Notes under the pieces: generated by a model
What the model saw: only the letters and a program-made list of their open reading frames with translations
What the model was told of the DNA's origin: nothing
Database searches by the model: none
In this document: piece after piece, positions 44,982 through 56,904 of the stretch
Position numbering within the stretch: position 1 is the stretch's first letter
Layout of the letters: each line of letters opens with the position of its first letter
Made by a program: the position numbers and the translations under genes
Source of the DNA: Plotosus lineatus
Lineage: Eukaryota > Chordata > Actinopteri > Siluriformes > Plotosidae
Length of the DNA: 64,000 nt
Direction of reading: 5' to 3'
NCBI GenBank assembly: GCA_024760905.1
Contig: CM045735.1
Span: 26,542,249 to 26,606,248, forward strand

Positions 44982-45731
44982 CAGACAGACCGTCGTCGAC
45001 TTCTGACCGCTTTTGGTTCCGGCAGACCGGTTGTACATTGATCTGGTTTTATGTCGACCTTTCCATCCAAATAGACTCATGCCAAACAAAAACAGTTGAA
45101 TAAATCTCGCCCATTTAAATCTATACATCTATTTTCAATTCCATGTCACTGTGACATGCAGCAGAGAGACAATCCTTTCTGTACTTCACTGTGTCCGATA
45201 GCTTCAAACTCCAATTTTATTTGATTATAACAACAGCCACAGACTGCGCGTGTTGTTTTTGAGTAAAGAGATAAATTTCCCTCGTTTTGATCAGCTCATT
45301 TCTACGAAGCCAAGCACAGCTGGCAAGCAAACACAAATGGACAGACATGGAAAAACTTCAACCCGCAGAGCAGCTGATTGCCAAAACTTGGGACGCGCTT
45401 CCTGTCACATAAACACCGCAGCGTGTGAGTCCAATAAAATTAGAGTTTCAAGGTATCGGACCCGCCCACACAGAAAGGATTGGTTCTCCGCTTCGCGCCA
45501 CAGTGACTTGGCATTGAAAGTAGATAAATAGATTTGCTCTGAGCTCTGAGCAGATATAAAGTGAAGCTGCATCATCTCCTGCTTGGCCTTTTAAAATGCT
45601 GGCACTTGGTGGCAGCGCAAACAACTGTCGTACACAACACTCGCACTGCACTGCCATGAATCATGCTTCACGACTTTTGTGGTCGTAAATTCGATCAGAC
45701 GTAACTCGCATAGGTCGTAAGTCGACGACTC

Positions 45732-45735
<4 letters not shown>
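44982..45735 (-). mobile_element. TIR element family F7
   Basis: Begins near cagaccgtcgtcgacttctg and ends gtaagtcgacgactcactg. Inner sequence matches 58019-58683 in reverse. No ORF of interest. Confidence 0.72.

Positions 45736-45780
<45 letters not shown>
45736..45780 (+). repeat. (TG)n microsatellite
   Basis: TG tract directly after the F7 end. Confidence 0.92.
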
Positions 45781-45796
45781 ATATATACATATACAG

Positions 45797-45852
45797 GTGC
45801 TCCCCGACTTATGTTCATCCGTTTTACGTTTCACGTTTTTTCGATTTGTCAA

Positions 45853-45856
<4 letters not shown>
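45797..45856 (+). mobile_element. F2 left-end fragment
   Basis: CAGGTGCTCCCCGACTTATG and ttcatccgttttacg match the F2 end; cut by a (TA)n tract. Confidence 0.6.
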
Positions 45857-45906
<50 letters not shown>

Positions 45907-45940
45907 TATATATATATATATAGTGTATATATATACACAT
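45857..45940. repeat. (TA)n microsatellite
   Basis: TA-rich tract with small interruptions. Confidence 0.9.
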
Positions 45941-45949
45941 ACATACAGT

Positions 45950-46183
45950 GGTACCTCACCTTACGATAGGCCCAGTAAACGAATAATCCAGGTTACGAAA
46001 AACATTTTTCAAAATTTTTTTGTCTCTGTGTACGAAACAAGTTCTCTTTACGAAATGCGCCATTCAAACATTCAAACAATGCACGAGCTGCTTTCATCTT
46101 CCAACATCCTGCCCCGCTGGCTTCCCATTGGCTAGGAGGGATGACGCAGCTCCCTCCCTTTGGCTATTATGGACCTGGCTGTT
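45950..46183 (+). mobile_element. F3-related TIR fragment (variant end)
   Basis: Starts CAGTGGTACCTCACCTTACG, a different tip from F3, but the interior (tacgaaatgcgccattcaaa, cccattggctaggagg) matches the F3 copy at 58762. This suggests a sister family or end swapping. Confidence 0.6.
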
Positions 46184-46575
<392 letters not shown>

Positions 46576-46579
46576 GTTG

Positions 46580-48780
46580 TTGGACTTCTGTGCTTGTCAT
46601 AGTTTGTCTATCACGAACACCATGTTCGAACATAAGGGTGTCCATAAGTGCACTTGGCACCAGGACACCCTAGGTCGCAGTTCGATGATTGACTTTGTAG
46701 TCGTGTCATCGGACTTGCGACCATATGTTCTGGACACTCGGGTGAAGAGAGGAGCTGAGCTGTCTACCGATCACTACCTGGTGGTGAGTTGGCTTCGGTG
46801 GTGGGGGAGGTTGCCTTCCAGACCTGGCAGGCCCAAGCATGTAATCAGGGTCTGCTGGGAACGTTTGGCGGAGTCCCCTGTCCGAGAGGCCTTTAACTCC
46901 CACCTCCGGCAGAGCTACAACCACGTTCCGGAGGAGGCGGGGGACATGGAATCCGAATGGGCCATGTTTCGTGCCTCCATTGCTGAGGCGGCAGCCCATA
47001 GTTGTGGCTATAAGGTCACCGGTGCTTGTCATGGCGGTAATCCCCGAACCCGGTGGTGGACACCTGCGGTGAAGGGGGCCGTCCAGCTGAAGAAGGAGGC
47101 CTATCGGGTTTTATTAGCCTGTGGGACTCCTGAGGCAGCAAACAGGTACCAGCAGGCCAAACGTGCTGCAGCCGATGCTGTCGCAGATGCAAAATCTCGG
47201 GCGTGGGAGGACTTCGGTGAGCGCCTGGAGAGTGATTATGGGTTGGCCTCAAAAAGGTTCTGGACCGCCATTCGACACCTTAGGAGGGGGAAGCAGTTCT
47301 CCACAAACACTGTTTACAGTGGAGGTGGGGAGCTGCTTATTTCGACTGGGGATGTCGTCGAGAGGTGGCGGGAATACTTTGAGGACCTCCTCAATCCCAA
47401 CAACACGCCCTCTGTGGAGGAGGAAGACCCTGGGGGTTTTGGTGGGGGTCCGCTCATCACTGGAGTGGAGGTCACTGAGGTTGTCAAAAAGATCCTCGGT
47501 GATCGAGTTCCGTGGTTGGATGAGATCCACTCGGAATATCTCAGGGCTCTGGATGCTGAAGGACTGTCTTGGTTGACACGTCTCTGCAACATCGCGTGGT
47601 CATCAGGGGCTGTACCTCTGGATTGGCAAACTGGGGTGGTGGTCCCGATTTTTAAGAAGGGGGACCGGGAGGGTGTATTCCAATTATTATGGAATTACAC
47701 TCCTCAGCCAACTTGGGAAAGTCTATGCAAGTGTACGAGAGAGGAGGATCCGACCGATAGTCGAACCTCGGATTCAGGAGGAACAGTGTGGTTTTTGTCC
47801 TGGCCGTAGCGCTCTTGACCAGCTCTATACGCACCACAGGATTCTGTAGGGGGCATGGGAGTTTGCCCAATCCGTCCATATGTGCTTTGTGGATTTGGAG
47901 AAGGCTTTAGACCGTGTCCCTCGAACGAGCTTGTGGGGCGTGCTCCGAGACTATGGCGTTCCGGATCCGTTGCTACGAGCCATTCGGTCGCTGTATCATC
48001 AGAGCCAGAGTTTGGTCTGTGTTGGCAACAACAGGTCAAATTCCTGTCTGGTGGGAGTTGGAGTCCGCCAAGGCTGTCCTTTGTCACCGATTCTGTTCAT
48101 AATTTTTATGGACAGAATTTCTAGGCGCAGTCGAGGTGTTGAGGGGTTTTGGTTTGGTGGCCATTGGATCTTGTCTCTGCTTTTTGCGGATGATGTTGTC
48201 CTTTTGGCTTCATCAAGTCGGGACCTCCAGCTCTCATTGGAGCGATTCACAGCCAAGTGCGAAGCAGCCGGAATGAGGATCAGTACCGCCAAGTCTGAGG
48301 CCATGGTTCTCAGTCGAACAAGGGTGGAATGCACCCTTCGGGTCGGGAATGAGGTCCTGCCCCAAGTGGAGGAGTTTAAGTATCTTGGGGTCTTGTTCAC
48401 GAGTGAGGGAAGGATGGAGCGAGAGATCAACAGACGGATCGCTGCAGCCTCTGCTGTTAAGCGGTGCCTGTACTGGTCCGTCGTGGTGAAGAAGGAGCTG
48501 AGCCGCAAGGCGAAGCTCTGAATTTACCAGTCAATCTACGTTCCAACCCTCACATATAGTCACGAGCTTTGGGTAGTGACCGAAAGAACAAGATCACGGA
48601 TACAAGCGGCTGAAATGAGCTTCCTTCGCAGGGTAGCGGGGTTCTCCCTTAGAGATAAGGTGAGAAGCTCAACCATCCGTGGAGAGCTCGGAGTCGATCC
48701 GCTGCTCCTCTGCATTGAGAGGGGCCAGTTGAGGCGCCTCGGGCATCTGGTCAGAATGCCTCCCTGGTGTGGTGTTTCGG
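46580..48780 (+). pseudogene. Rex3 retrotransposon (RTE clade), best copy
   Basis: 5'-truncated within the endonuclease (46580-46800, with SSMIDFVVVSSD). A 400-codon frame runs through the linker to VPLDWQTGVVVPIFKKGD at 47615-47670, where the standard Rex3 primer sequence is recognisable. A frameshift near 47680 follows. RT motifs continue with QGCPLSPILFIIFMDRI near 48072 and LLFADDVVLLAS near 48178, so the FADD box is intact. A stop at 48519 precedes the C-terminal ELWVVTERTRSRIQAAEMSF region. The 3' end is replaced by a microsatellite at 48781. Confidence 0.9.
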
Positions 48781-48782
48781 GC

Positions 48783-48846
<64 letters not shown>

Positions 48847-48880
48847 GTGTATATGTATATGTATAGTGTGTGTGTGTGTG
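48781..48880. repeat. (TA)n(TG)n microsatellite
   Basis: Begins inside the truncated Rex3 C-terminal coding sequence. Confidence 0.9.
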
Positions 48881-48903
48881 GGAGGGGGGGGTGTTGTTGA
48901 ATA

Positions 48904-49246
48904 CAGTCATCCCTTGAATATCGCAGATAATGTAGACCAGACCTGGCCGCAATATTTGAAAAACCGTGAAGTAGGAACGTCCCGCCCCCCATTTCTACCA
49001 TGTTGTCTCATTTCTATATGTTTTCGCATCTATACAATATCAAGAAGTATATATTAAACGTTACACAGTTATATGCATATGTAAATACTGTAATGTATTA
49101 ATATTTAAATAGAATTTATATATAAATACTTTAAGTACTGTACTCACCTCTGACAATAGTAATTCTCCGCGGTGCAGGACGTTCACAAACACTACACAGT
49201 AAGATCACAAAAAAATCTCAAATCACGAAGTGGCAAGTGATGACTG
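48904..49246. mobile_element. Small TIR element F11 (343 bp)
   Basis: CAGTCATCCCTTGAATATCG at the left and agtggcaagtgatgactg at the right, with TA on both sides. Non-coding MITE. Confidence 0.78.
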
Positions 49247-49249
49247 TAT

Positions 49250-49558
49250 TGAGATCTAACGAGCTGTTTACGGTGTAGCATGTTTTTTTACTCAATCAGG
49301 TGGAAAGGACTTCATTTTCCCCTTAACAGGATGGACTGGAGAGATAACTAATGATTTTCAAATATTAATATTTGCATGTAATTTGTGATTTAGTGAGATA
49401 TATGTGGGTTCTTCTTATTTGATATTTGAACTCAAGAAAAGGGGTTTAAAGCACTTCCACAAGCATACATCTTAGCATATTAAAATGATACATTAATCTA
49501 ATTATTAAAAGTATTCTGAATTTTGTCTGTGGTGTTGTCTGTATGTTTATTTCTATAG
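49250..49558. other. End of FPGS intron 7, nothing recognised
   Basis: No recognised element before the exon 8 acceptor. Confidence 0.5.
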
Positions 49559-49661
49559 GAGGCCCTGGGTATGTGGAATTTCCTCATTGGGCATAGACCA
49601 CACCAGTATTCTTGGGGATACAATCGAGAACATTGCCTGGCAGAAGGGAGGAATATTTAAA
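49559..49661 (+). CDS. fpgs: FPGS exon 8: His/Lys catalytic segment
   Basis: One base plus 34 codons (217-251), containing [24 protein letters not shown]. His231 in GIDHT corresponds to the third Mg ligand, and Lys246 in WQKGG to the lysine that is carbamylated in bacterial FPGS structures (family knowledge). All catalytic positions visible are conserved. The acceptor is TTTCTATAG and the donor is AAA before GTATGT. It follows the largest intron (11.4 kb). Confidence 0.97.
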
Positions 49662-49837
49662 GTATGTTTGTGTGAGTGGCTATGAAATTAGGTCTTAGTT
49701 GTGGGTTTTTGTCAATCAGCTCATTATGTAATTGCAAGGACCAAAATTTAATTTCATGTTTCTGAAACAGGTCAAGAATCCCAAAATGGATTAAGGTTTG
49801 TAATTGTTTGTATGTGTTTTTATGTCTATGCTCACAG

Positions 49838-49915
49838 CCTGGCGTTCCAGCATTTACTGTAAAGCAACCAGAGGGACCAATGACAGTTCTTGAAGAGAGA
49901 GCAGAAGAGATTGGG
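49838..49915 (+). CDS. fpgs: FPGS exon 9
   Basis: Codons 252-277, PGVPAFTVKQPEGPMTVLEE and onwards to EEIG. It is separated from exon 8 by only 176 bases, the second short intron. The acceptor is GCTCACAG and the donor is GGG before GTGAGA. Both boundaries are phase 0. The sequence matches the end of the N-terminal ATPase domain. Confidence 0.96.
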
Positions 49916-50012
49916 GTGAGAACCAAGCAAGCATGCAGAGTGGATGATTAAGTTATCCACTTCTCCAATGGTGAAGTGGATATTATTGAATAATCCCCAA
50001 GACTTAATGTTG

Positions 50013-50017
<5 letters not shown>

Positions 50018-50074
<57 letters not shown>
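50018..50074. repeat. (TA)n microsatellite
   Basis: TA tract next to Tc1 copy B3. Confidence 0.92.
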
Positions 50075-50082
<8 letters not shown>

Positions 50083-50104
50083 AAATATACACTATATACA
50101 TACA

Positions 50105-51499
50105 GGTCCTTCTCAAAAAATTAGCATATTGTGATAAAGTTCATTATTTTCTGTAATGGACTGATAAACATTACTTTCATATTTTTTAGATTCATTACAC
50201 ACAACTGAAGTCAAAGTCAAGCCCTTTATTGTTTTAATATTGATAATTTTGGCAAAAAAGTAAAGAAAAGCCAAAAATCTAAAAAAAATTAGCATATTTC
50301 ATCCGACCAAAAAAAAAAAAGTGTTTTGAATAAAAAAAAAATTCAACCTTCAAATAATTATGTTCAGTTATGCACTCAGTACTTGGTCGGGAATCCTTTT
50401 GCAAAAATGACTGCTTCAATGCGGTGTGGCATTGAGGCAATCAGCCTGTGGCACTGCTGAGGTGTTATGGAGGCCCAGGATGCTTCGATAGCGGCCTTAA
50501 GCTCTCCCAAGTGTTGGGTCTGGTGTCTCTGAACTTTCTCTTCACAATATCCCACAGATTCTCCATGGGGTTCAGGTCAAGAGAGTTGGCAGGCTGATTG
50601 AGCACAGTAATACCATGGTCAGTAAACCATTTACCAGTGATTTTGGCACTGTGAGCAGGTGCCAGGTCGTGCTGAAAAATGAAAATCTTCATCTCCAGAA
50701 AGCTTTTCAGCAGATGGAAGCATGAAGTGCTCAAAAATCTCCTGATTGCTAGCTGCATTGACCATGCCCTTGATAAAACACAGTGGACCAACACCAGCAG
50801 CTGACATGGCACCCCAGACCATCACTGACTGTGGGTACTTGACACTGGACTTTAGGCATTTTGGCATTTACTTCTCCCCAGTCCTCCTCCAGACTCTGGC
50901 ACCTTGATTTCCGAATGACATGCAAAATTTACTTTCATCCGAAAAAAGTAATTTGGACCACTGAGCAACAGTCCAGTGCTGCTTGTCTGTAGCCCAGGTC
51001 AGGCGCTTCTGCCGCCGTTTCTGGTTCAAAAGTGGCTTGACCTGGGGAATGCGGCAGCTGTAGCCCATTTCCTGCACACGACTGTGCACGGTGGCTCTGT
51101 ATGTTTCTACTAAAGACTCAGTCCACTGCTTCCACAGGTCCCCCAAGGTCTGGAATCGGCCCTTCTTTCACTTTTTCCTTCCCACAGATGTCCCACTGAG
51201 GTTCCTTGATACAGCACTCTGGGAACAGCCTATTCGCTCAGAGATTTCTTTTTGGGTCTTACCCTCTTGCTTGAAGGTGTCAATGATGGCCTTCTGGAAA
51301 GCAGTCAGGTCGGCAGTCTTACCCATGATTGCGGTTTTGAGTAATGAACCAGGCTGGGAGTTTTTAAAAGCCTCAGGAATCTTTTGCAGGTGTTTAGAGT
51401 TAATTGGTTGATTCAGATGATTAGGTTAATAGCTCGTTTAGAGTACCTTTTCATGATATGCTAATTTTTTGAGATCGGAATTTTAGGTTTTCATGAGGC
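50105..51499 (-). pseudogene. Tc1-like transposon B, copy B3
   Basis: Reverse orientation. The 3' TIR is at 50107 (ccttctcaaaaaattagcat); the 5' tip is lost at 51499, where RTE copy 4 begins. It retains the 53 bp missing from B1 and B2 (near 51065-51117) and keeps Glu in NPMENLW (near 50556). So it is closer to the ancestral transposase, though frameshifts and stops break it. Readable parts: helix-turn-helix 51200-51320, DESKFCMSFGNQ near 50920, QHDLAPAHSAK near 50660. Confidence 0.88.
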
Positions 51500-53471
51500 A
51501 AACACTGCATCTGTGGTGCTCTTTCTTGGCATGAAACCAAACTGTTGTTCACAAATGCTGACTGACCTCTGCCCTTAGTCTAGCTTCCACTATTCTTTCC
51601 CATAACTTCATCGTATGGCTCATCAACTTTATCCCTCTGTAGTTGCCGCAAGTCTGCATGTCTCCCTTGTTCTTAAAAATGGGCACCAGCACACTTCTCC
51701 TCCACTCCTCCGGCATCTGCTCACTCTCTAGGACCTTGTTGAATGTTCTTGTCAGAAAAGCTCCTGCTACCTCTCCTAGACACTTCCATACCTCCACAGG
51801 TATATCATCAGGACCAACTGCCTTTCCATTCTTCATCCTCTTCAATGCCCTCCTCACTTCACCCTTACTGATCTTTGCTACATCCTGCTCCTCAATGGTC
51901 ACCTCTTCTACTCTTTTTTCTCTCTCATTTTCCTCATTCATCAGCTCTTCAAAGTACTCTTTCCATGTTCCCAGCACACTTCTGTCATCAGTCAATACAT
52001 TTCCCTCTCTTTCCTTTATCAATCTAACTTGCTGCATATCCTTCCCATCTCTATCTCTTTGCTGTGCCAACCTGTATAGATCATTTTCTTCCTCCTTACT
52101 GTCTAACCTATCATACAAGTCATCATACGCCCTCTGTTTGGCCTGTGTCTCCCTGTACTCCTGTTTACTCTCTTCGGTCCTCTCAATGTCCCACTTCTTC
52201 TTAGCTAACCTCTTCCTTTGTACACATTCCTGCACTTCCTCATTCCACCACCAAGTCTCCTTATCTACTTTCCTTCCAGAGGACACACCAAGTAGGCTCC
52301 TACCTGTGTCCCTGATCACATTTGCTGTGGTTGTCCAGTCATTTAGAAGCACTTCCTGGCCACCCAAAGCCTGTTTCAACTCCTCCTTGAAGACAACACG
52401 ACACTCTTCCTTTTTCAGCTTCCATCACTTTGTCTTCTGCTCTGCCTTTGCCTTCTTCACCTTCCTCACCATCAGCGTCATCCCGCATACTACCATCCTA
52501 TGCTGTTTGGCCACACTCTCGCCCACTACGACTTTGCAGTCACTGACTTCCTTCAAATTACATCGCCTACACAAGATGTAGTCTACCTGTGTGCTCCTAC
52601 CTCCGCTTTTATAAGTCACCCTATGCTCCTGTTTCTTCTGGAAGAAAGTATTTACCACAGCCATTTCCATCCTTTTTGCAAAATCGATCAACATCTGTCC
52701 TTCTGTGTTCCTGTCCTGGATACCAAACCTGCCCATCACTTCCTCGTCCCCTCTGTTGCCTGCACCAACATGTCCATTGAAGTCTGCACCAGTGACCACT
52801 CTTTCACCTCTGGGGGTACTCTGCATCACTTCATCTAACTCACTCCAGAATCTCTCCTTCTCTTCTCTTTTAGCTCACATCCTGCCTGTGGGGCATAAGC
52901 ACTAACAACATTGAGCACCACACCTTCAATTTCTAACTTGAGACTCATCACTCTGTCTGACACTCTTTTCACTTCTCGAACATTCCTGACAAACCCCTCC
53001 TTCAAGATGACTCCTACTCCATTTCTCTTCCCATTCACACCATTATAAAACAGCTTAAACCCTGCTCCTAAGCTTTTAGTTTTGCTACCTTTCCACCTGG
53101 TCTCCTGAACACACAGTATGTCCACCTTCCTCCTCTGGATCATGTCAGCCAGCTCTCTACCTTTTCTTTGCATAGTTCCAACATTCAAAGTCCCTACTCT
53201 CAGTCCTAGACTCATGCCTTTCCTCTTCTCTCTCTGGCAAAGGACACGCCTCCCGCCTCTCCTTCTTCGACCAACAGTAGTCCAATTTCCATCAGCACTG
53301 ATGGCAGTCGTTGTTAACCCGGGTATCATCATAAAAGCATCATAAAAGTTTGGCATTGGTTTTACGTCGGATGCCCTTCCTGACACAACCCTCTGCATTT
53401 CTCCGGGCTTGGGACCGACATAAGGGGGAGAGTCACTGGTTAGTGCCCCTCCCCCGCCTCATGGCTGCATT
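51500..53471 (-). pseudogene. RTE-clade LINE copy 4 (5' two-thirds)
   Basis: On the - strand: 5' leader 53471-53340, endonuclease in two frames (53398-52835, 52829-52425) with GADFNGHVG and KQHRMVV, and a 276-codon frame (52379-51549) through the linker to LWERIVEARLRAEV at the start of the RT. The remainder of the RT and the 3' tail are absent because the copy ends against Tc1 B3 at 51499. Confidence 0.88.
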
Positions 53472-53582
53472 CACACACATGTATTCTGATTTTCTGAGGC
53501 TAACCTTCATTCCTCTCCTTTCCAGGGAATACCTCCACCTCTATAGATTTTCCTCCACTTGTTCTCTGCTCTCACTACAGGT
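53472..53582 (-). mobile_element. Displaced RTE RT fragment
   Basis: About 110 bp of the RT region after FADD (SEYMCVN in reverse), lying upstream of copy 4's 5' end and hence out of order. It is either a second insertion or a rearranged piece. Confidence 0.65.
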
Positions 53583-53830
53583 GTTTTTTATATATGTATA
53601 TATATCAGTGCGCAACTTCTGGAAGTTGTTGATACTATGTTTTTTCTGGGGAAGCATGGAAGTTGTTGATATTATGTATCACACTGATAAAGCTGTCCTG
53701 GGGAAGTCTGGAAGTTGTTGATACAGTATTATGTACTTATCACCCTCATAAAGCTAAGCTAAAGCACTAGCAGCGCTAGGAACACCTTTAACGATGAGGA
53801 AACGGAGAAACACGGAAATCAAACGAAAAA

Positions 53831-53837
<7 letters not shown>

Positions 53838-53876
<39 letters not shown>
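53838..53876. repeat. (TA)n microsatellite
   Basis: TA tract at the edge of an F4 fragment. Confidence 0.9.
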
Positions 53877-53878
<2 letters not shown>

Positions 53879-53884
53879 TGTATA

Positions 53885-54160
53885 ATGTTTATATTTATCA
53901 ATAAATATCACAATAAAAATGAAAAAGTTTTTCTTAATCATTACTACATTTTACTACATTAATACTGTATTAATGAGTAAGACTGTCTATAGAATGTGTT
54001 CAAGAAGCATAATTTAGCACATGTAATAGATACATAGTATTTTACTTCCGGTTGATCATTTGTGCATGTCATATGATACATAGGGTTTTACTTTCGGGTA
54101 CAGAACTCCGATATTATCTTGATTCGCGGGAATCCCCGTGAATAACGAGGGCCTACTGTA
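53885..54160 (-). mobile_element. F4 left-end fragment (reverse)
   Basis: Ends gtgaataacgagggcctactg-TA and contains tctatagaatgtgtt and ttttacttccgg as in F4 at 17460-17560. Confidence 0.7.
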
Positions 54161-54164
54161 CAAA

Positions 54165-54960
54165 TAAAACTGAATTGAATGGAATGTTAACTCGGTATAA
54201 AAAATATATATGAAGCGCTTCCTCAGCAATGCGTGCTCAGGTGGTTAGGATACCTGTCTTGCTTATTTTAAATGTCAAATTGTAAATCAGTTTATAAATC
54301 TGATTTATTTGTTTTTGTCTGCATAATTTGTTTTTGCACAAAACACAGACATGGCACATGCTTAACTTTATTGAGCAACCAAGTGGAGCATTAGATCAGA
54401 GTCATGACAAAACTACAGTTGTGAGGCACATTTCAGCCGAAATTGTGAATAATAAACATTTGTAAGCCTATGTAACCAGTTAACATGAAAATCCATTCAA
54501 AGGAACTTAATTATATAACATAATAAATTATAAGTAAAATGAATTACAATAACATCAACGGATCCTACCGGCAATATCAGTCCATGCCTGATTTTAAAGT
54601 GTGCGTCAGTGTAGGCAAACCCATGCATGCCAAGACATATTGCCTTTGAGGACAGGAAAGCCAAAGATACGAAGCATTAGCTGCCGCCACACACATCTCA
54701 AGTAGCATCCTTGTTCTCAGAGTCATTAAAATGTAATATCTCCTTTCTTCACAAGAGACGTCAACCCCGCCCAACACTATGATGTCACTTTCAGGGAAAC
54801 TGCTAATCCCCACAGTTCAGCCAATCACTCGTAATCCATGGGATAAAATTACCAGTTTCGTGCTTTTTATGGTATTTATATCGAGTTTCTGTATCGATTG
54901 AACTACTACATATCCACAAATTATGCTGTAAGCATATAACTGGTAGTCTTTAAACTGGAA
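54165..54960. other. Intron 9 stretch, nothing recognised
   Basis: A short string ggtggttaggatac near 54240 recalls a tRNA A-box, but no B-box is paired with it. Otherwise unremarkable. Confidence 0.35.
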
Positions 54961-54965
54961 AAATG

Positions 54966-55015
54966 TGTTTGTGTGTGTGTTGTGTGTGTGTGTGTGTGTT
55001 GTGTGTGTGTGTGTG

Positions 55016-55078
<63 letters not shown>
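54966..55078 (+). repeat. (TG)n microsatellite before exon 10
   Basis: A 110-bp TG tract with a few TTG interruptions. Confidence 0.92.
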
Positions 55079-55079
<1 letters not shown>

Positions 55080-55231
55080 TTTTTTGCATGTGTGTGTGTT
55101 TTATAAGCACAACCAAACCAAACCGAAATTTCAGAAACTAACCAAACTCCACTGTATAGATTATTGGGATTTACTCAGTTAACATTTTATGTTGGATTAA
55201 TATACATCTTTTTGTGATTTGGTGTTTTTAG

Positions 55232-55376
55232 TGCCCATTGTTTTTGTGCCCCGAGCTGGATCAGTACCAGAGCTCTGAGAATCTGAAACTGGGTTTGGAA
55301 GGACAACACCAGCACTTCAATGCCTCACTTGCTTTACAGCTCACACACTGCTGGCTGCAGAGGCACTACAGCACAG
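55232..55376 (+). CDS. fpgs: FPGS exon 10
   Basis: Forty-eight codons (278-325) plus one base. It begins CPLFLCPEL and holds LGLEGQHQHFNASLALQL, the conserved linker segment with GLxGxHQxxNAxLAL. The acceptor is GTGTTTTTAG, just after a long (TG)n tract in intron 9. The donor is ACAG before GTACAT. It ends in phase 1 and joins exon 11 as Gly326. Confidence 0.96.
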
Positions 55377-55970
55377 GTACATTTTTGTGTACTACATTTC
55401 TACAGATAAAATGAATATAAACATCATTTGGTTATATTGATGTCTGCTTGAATATGCAGTACAGGGATCCCTCACTTTCTGTATTTAATTGGGACCGAGA
55501 TCCCCACGCGACCATCGAAATCCGAGTATATAATATTAATAAATACATATTCAATGCTATAAATGCTTATAATAAAATTAAACATGAAAAATAACATAAG
55601 ATGTCAATAAAATATAAATACACACATACAGATGGAACTGCATGAGAAGAAAACGACACACATACATACACGTGTGCGCACGCATGCACACAATGCGTGC
55701 ACACACAGTTGCAACAATGTAAGTACAGAAGCTCCCCAGCTTACAAATGAGTTAGGTTCCAGACGGCCAGTTAGATGAATTTGTTTGTAAATCTTTACGG
55801 GGCATTCTTTAGATAAGAACGTATGTTTAAACCTTGTATGAGGAACCTATGCGAGTTTGTACTGTATACAATCTCTCTCTCTCTCTTTCTCTCTCTGTCT
55901 CTACATAATCATCTGTAGATTATCAATATAATTATGTCCCATGTTTAAACTCCTGGATTCTCTCAAGCAC

Positions 55971-56174
55971 AGCACAGCGGATCTGATCAGATTTACAGAG
56001 AATTTCACACTTATCCAGTTCATTATAATACTGGAGTCAATTTGTTTCTTCTTTGAATGTATCGTTCTGCTCAGCACAGCGGATCTGATCAGATTTACAG
56101 AGAATTTCACACTTATCCAGTTCATTATAATACTGGAGTCAATTTGTTTCTTCTTTGTATGTATCGTTCTGCTT
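55971..56174 (+). repeat. 102-bp tandem duplication
   Basis: Two head-to-tail copies of a 102-bp unit starting agcacagcggatctgatcag, nearly identical (gaatg against gtatg near each end). Confidence 0.88.
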
Positions 56175-56265
56175 CTATTCTCGGACCGCTGTGATAACCA
56201 CGCCCCTTTTCCGGAGCCTAGTATTAAGTGTACCTCAGGATAATGTTTAATCATATTTCATACTT

Positions 56266-56513
56266 CCCAGTGCAGCTAACTGGGTTATCAAAGGCCAGCC
56301 ATGTCTCTCACTGTCTATGTATGGTGTGAGGTATGTAAAAGAACCATTACTGACTTTCGACAAGAGTAAGCTGCAAAGCCTTCGGCGTGTTTCCGCCCTG
56401 CGATGGCCTGGCGAGCTGTCCAGGGTGTACTCTGCCCTCGCCCAGAGTTGGCTAGGATGGGCACCAGCCTCCCCGCAACCCTAATAAGGGTAGGTAGAAA
56501 ATGAACTGAACTG
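56266..56513 (+). mobile_element. Composite SINE with L2-type tail, 13-bp target duplication
   Basis: The body cagctaactgggttatc...gtgtttccgccct equals that of the RTE-tailed SINE. The 3' half is different: gatggcctggcgagctgtcc, ggatgggcaccagcctcc, the common L2/CR1-type tail of vertebrate SINEs. atatttcatactt at 56253-56265 and 56514-56526 is a perfect 13-bp target duplication, so the join predates insertion. Confidence 0.85.
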
Positions 56514-56904
56514 ATATTTCATACTTATATTTATGATATATCTTTATATAAATTTCATTCCATTTCTATTTCTATTTGTTCTGCAATTTCATTTCACTTT
56601 CACTTTCGACCAACAGCCCTGTTCGTATCTCTGGATGGTTTTGATGGGAGATTTTGGGTTGGTTTTTTGTTTTGTGTTGGTTTAGGTTTTTTTGCATAAT
56701 TAGCTTTGTTTTGGCATTTTCCTGAACTTTCCCCCTATTCTTTCTTAATTTCCTTTTTTTTTAATTCAATGAATATTTATTAATTTGTTTTTTAAAAAAC
56801 CGCGGTGCACTGAAGCCGCATTAATTGAAGCGCGAAGTAGCGAGGCATTCCTGTACATCTACTAATTTTGAGATGCTTTCCCATGTCAAAACATGCCATT
56901 AAAG

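Larger units (their letters stand above)
55462..56853. mobile_element. TIR element family F9 with inner insertions
   Basis: CAGGGATCCCTCACTTTCTG at the left and gcgaagtagcgaggcattcctg at the right, with TA on both sides. It contains an F2-like tip at 55725, a (CT)n tract, a 102-bp tandem duplication and a composite SINE. No transposase. Confidence 0.72.

Noticed and set aside
51643..52581. 312-codon + strand open frame
   Set aside because: It is the antisense shadow of RTE copy 4; the - strand reads as endonuclease/RT linker. The same holds for + frames at 5440-7036 and 32727-34961.
55941..56254. ORF with internally repeated sequence on both strands
   Set aside because: It is produced by the 102-bp tandem duplication, which is a multiple of three and so repeats any frame.
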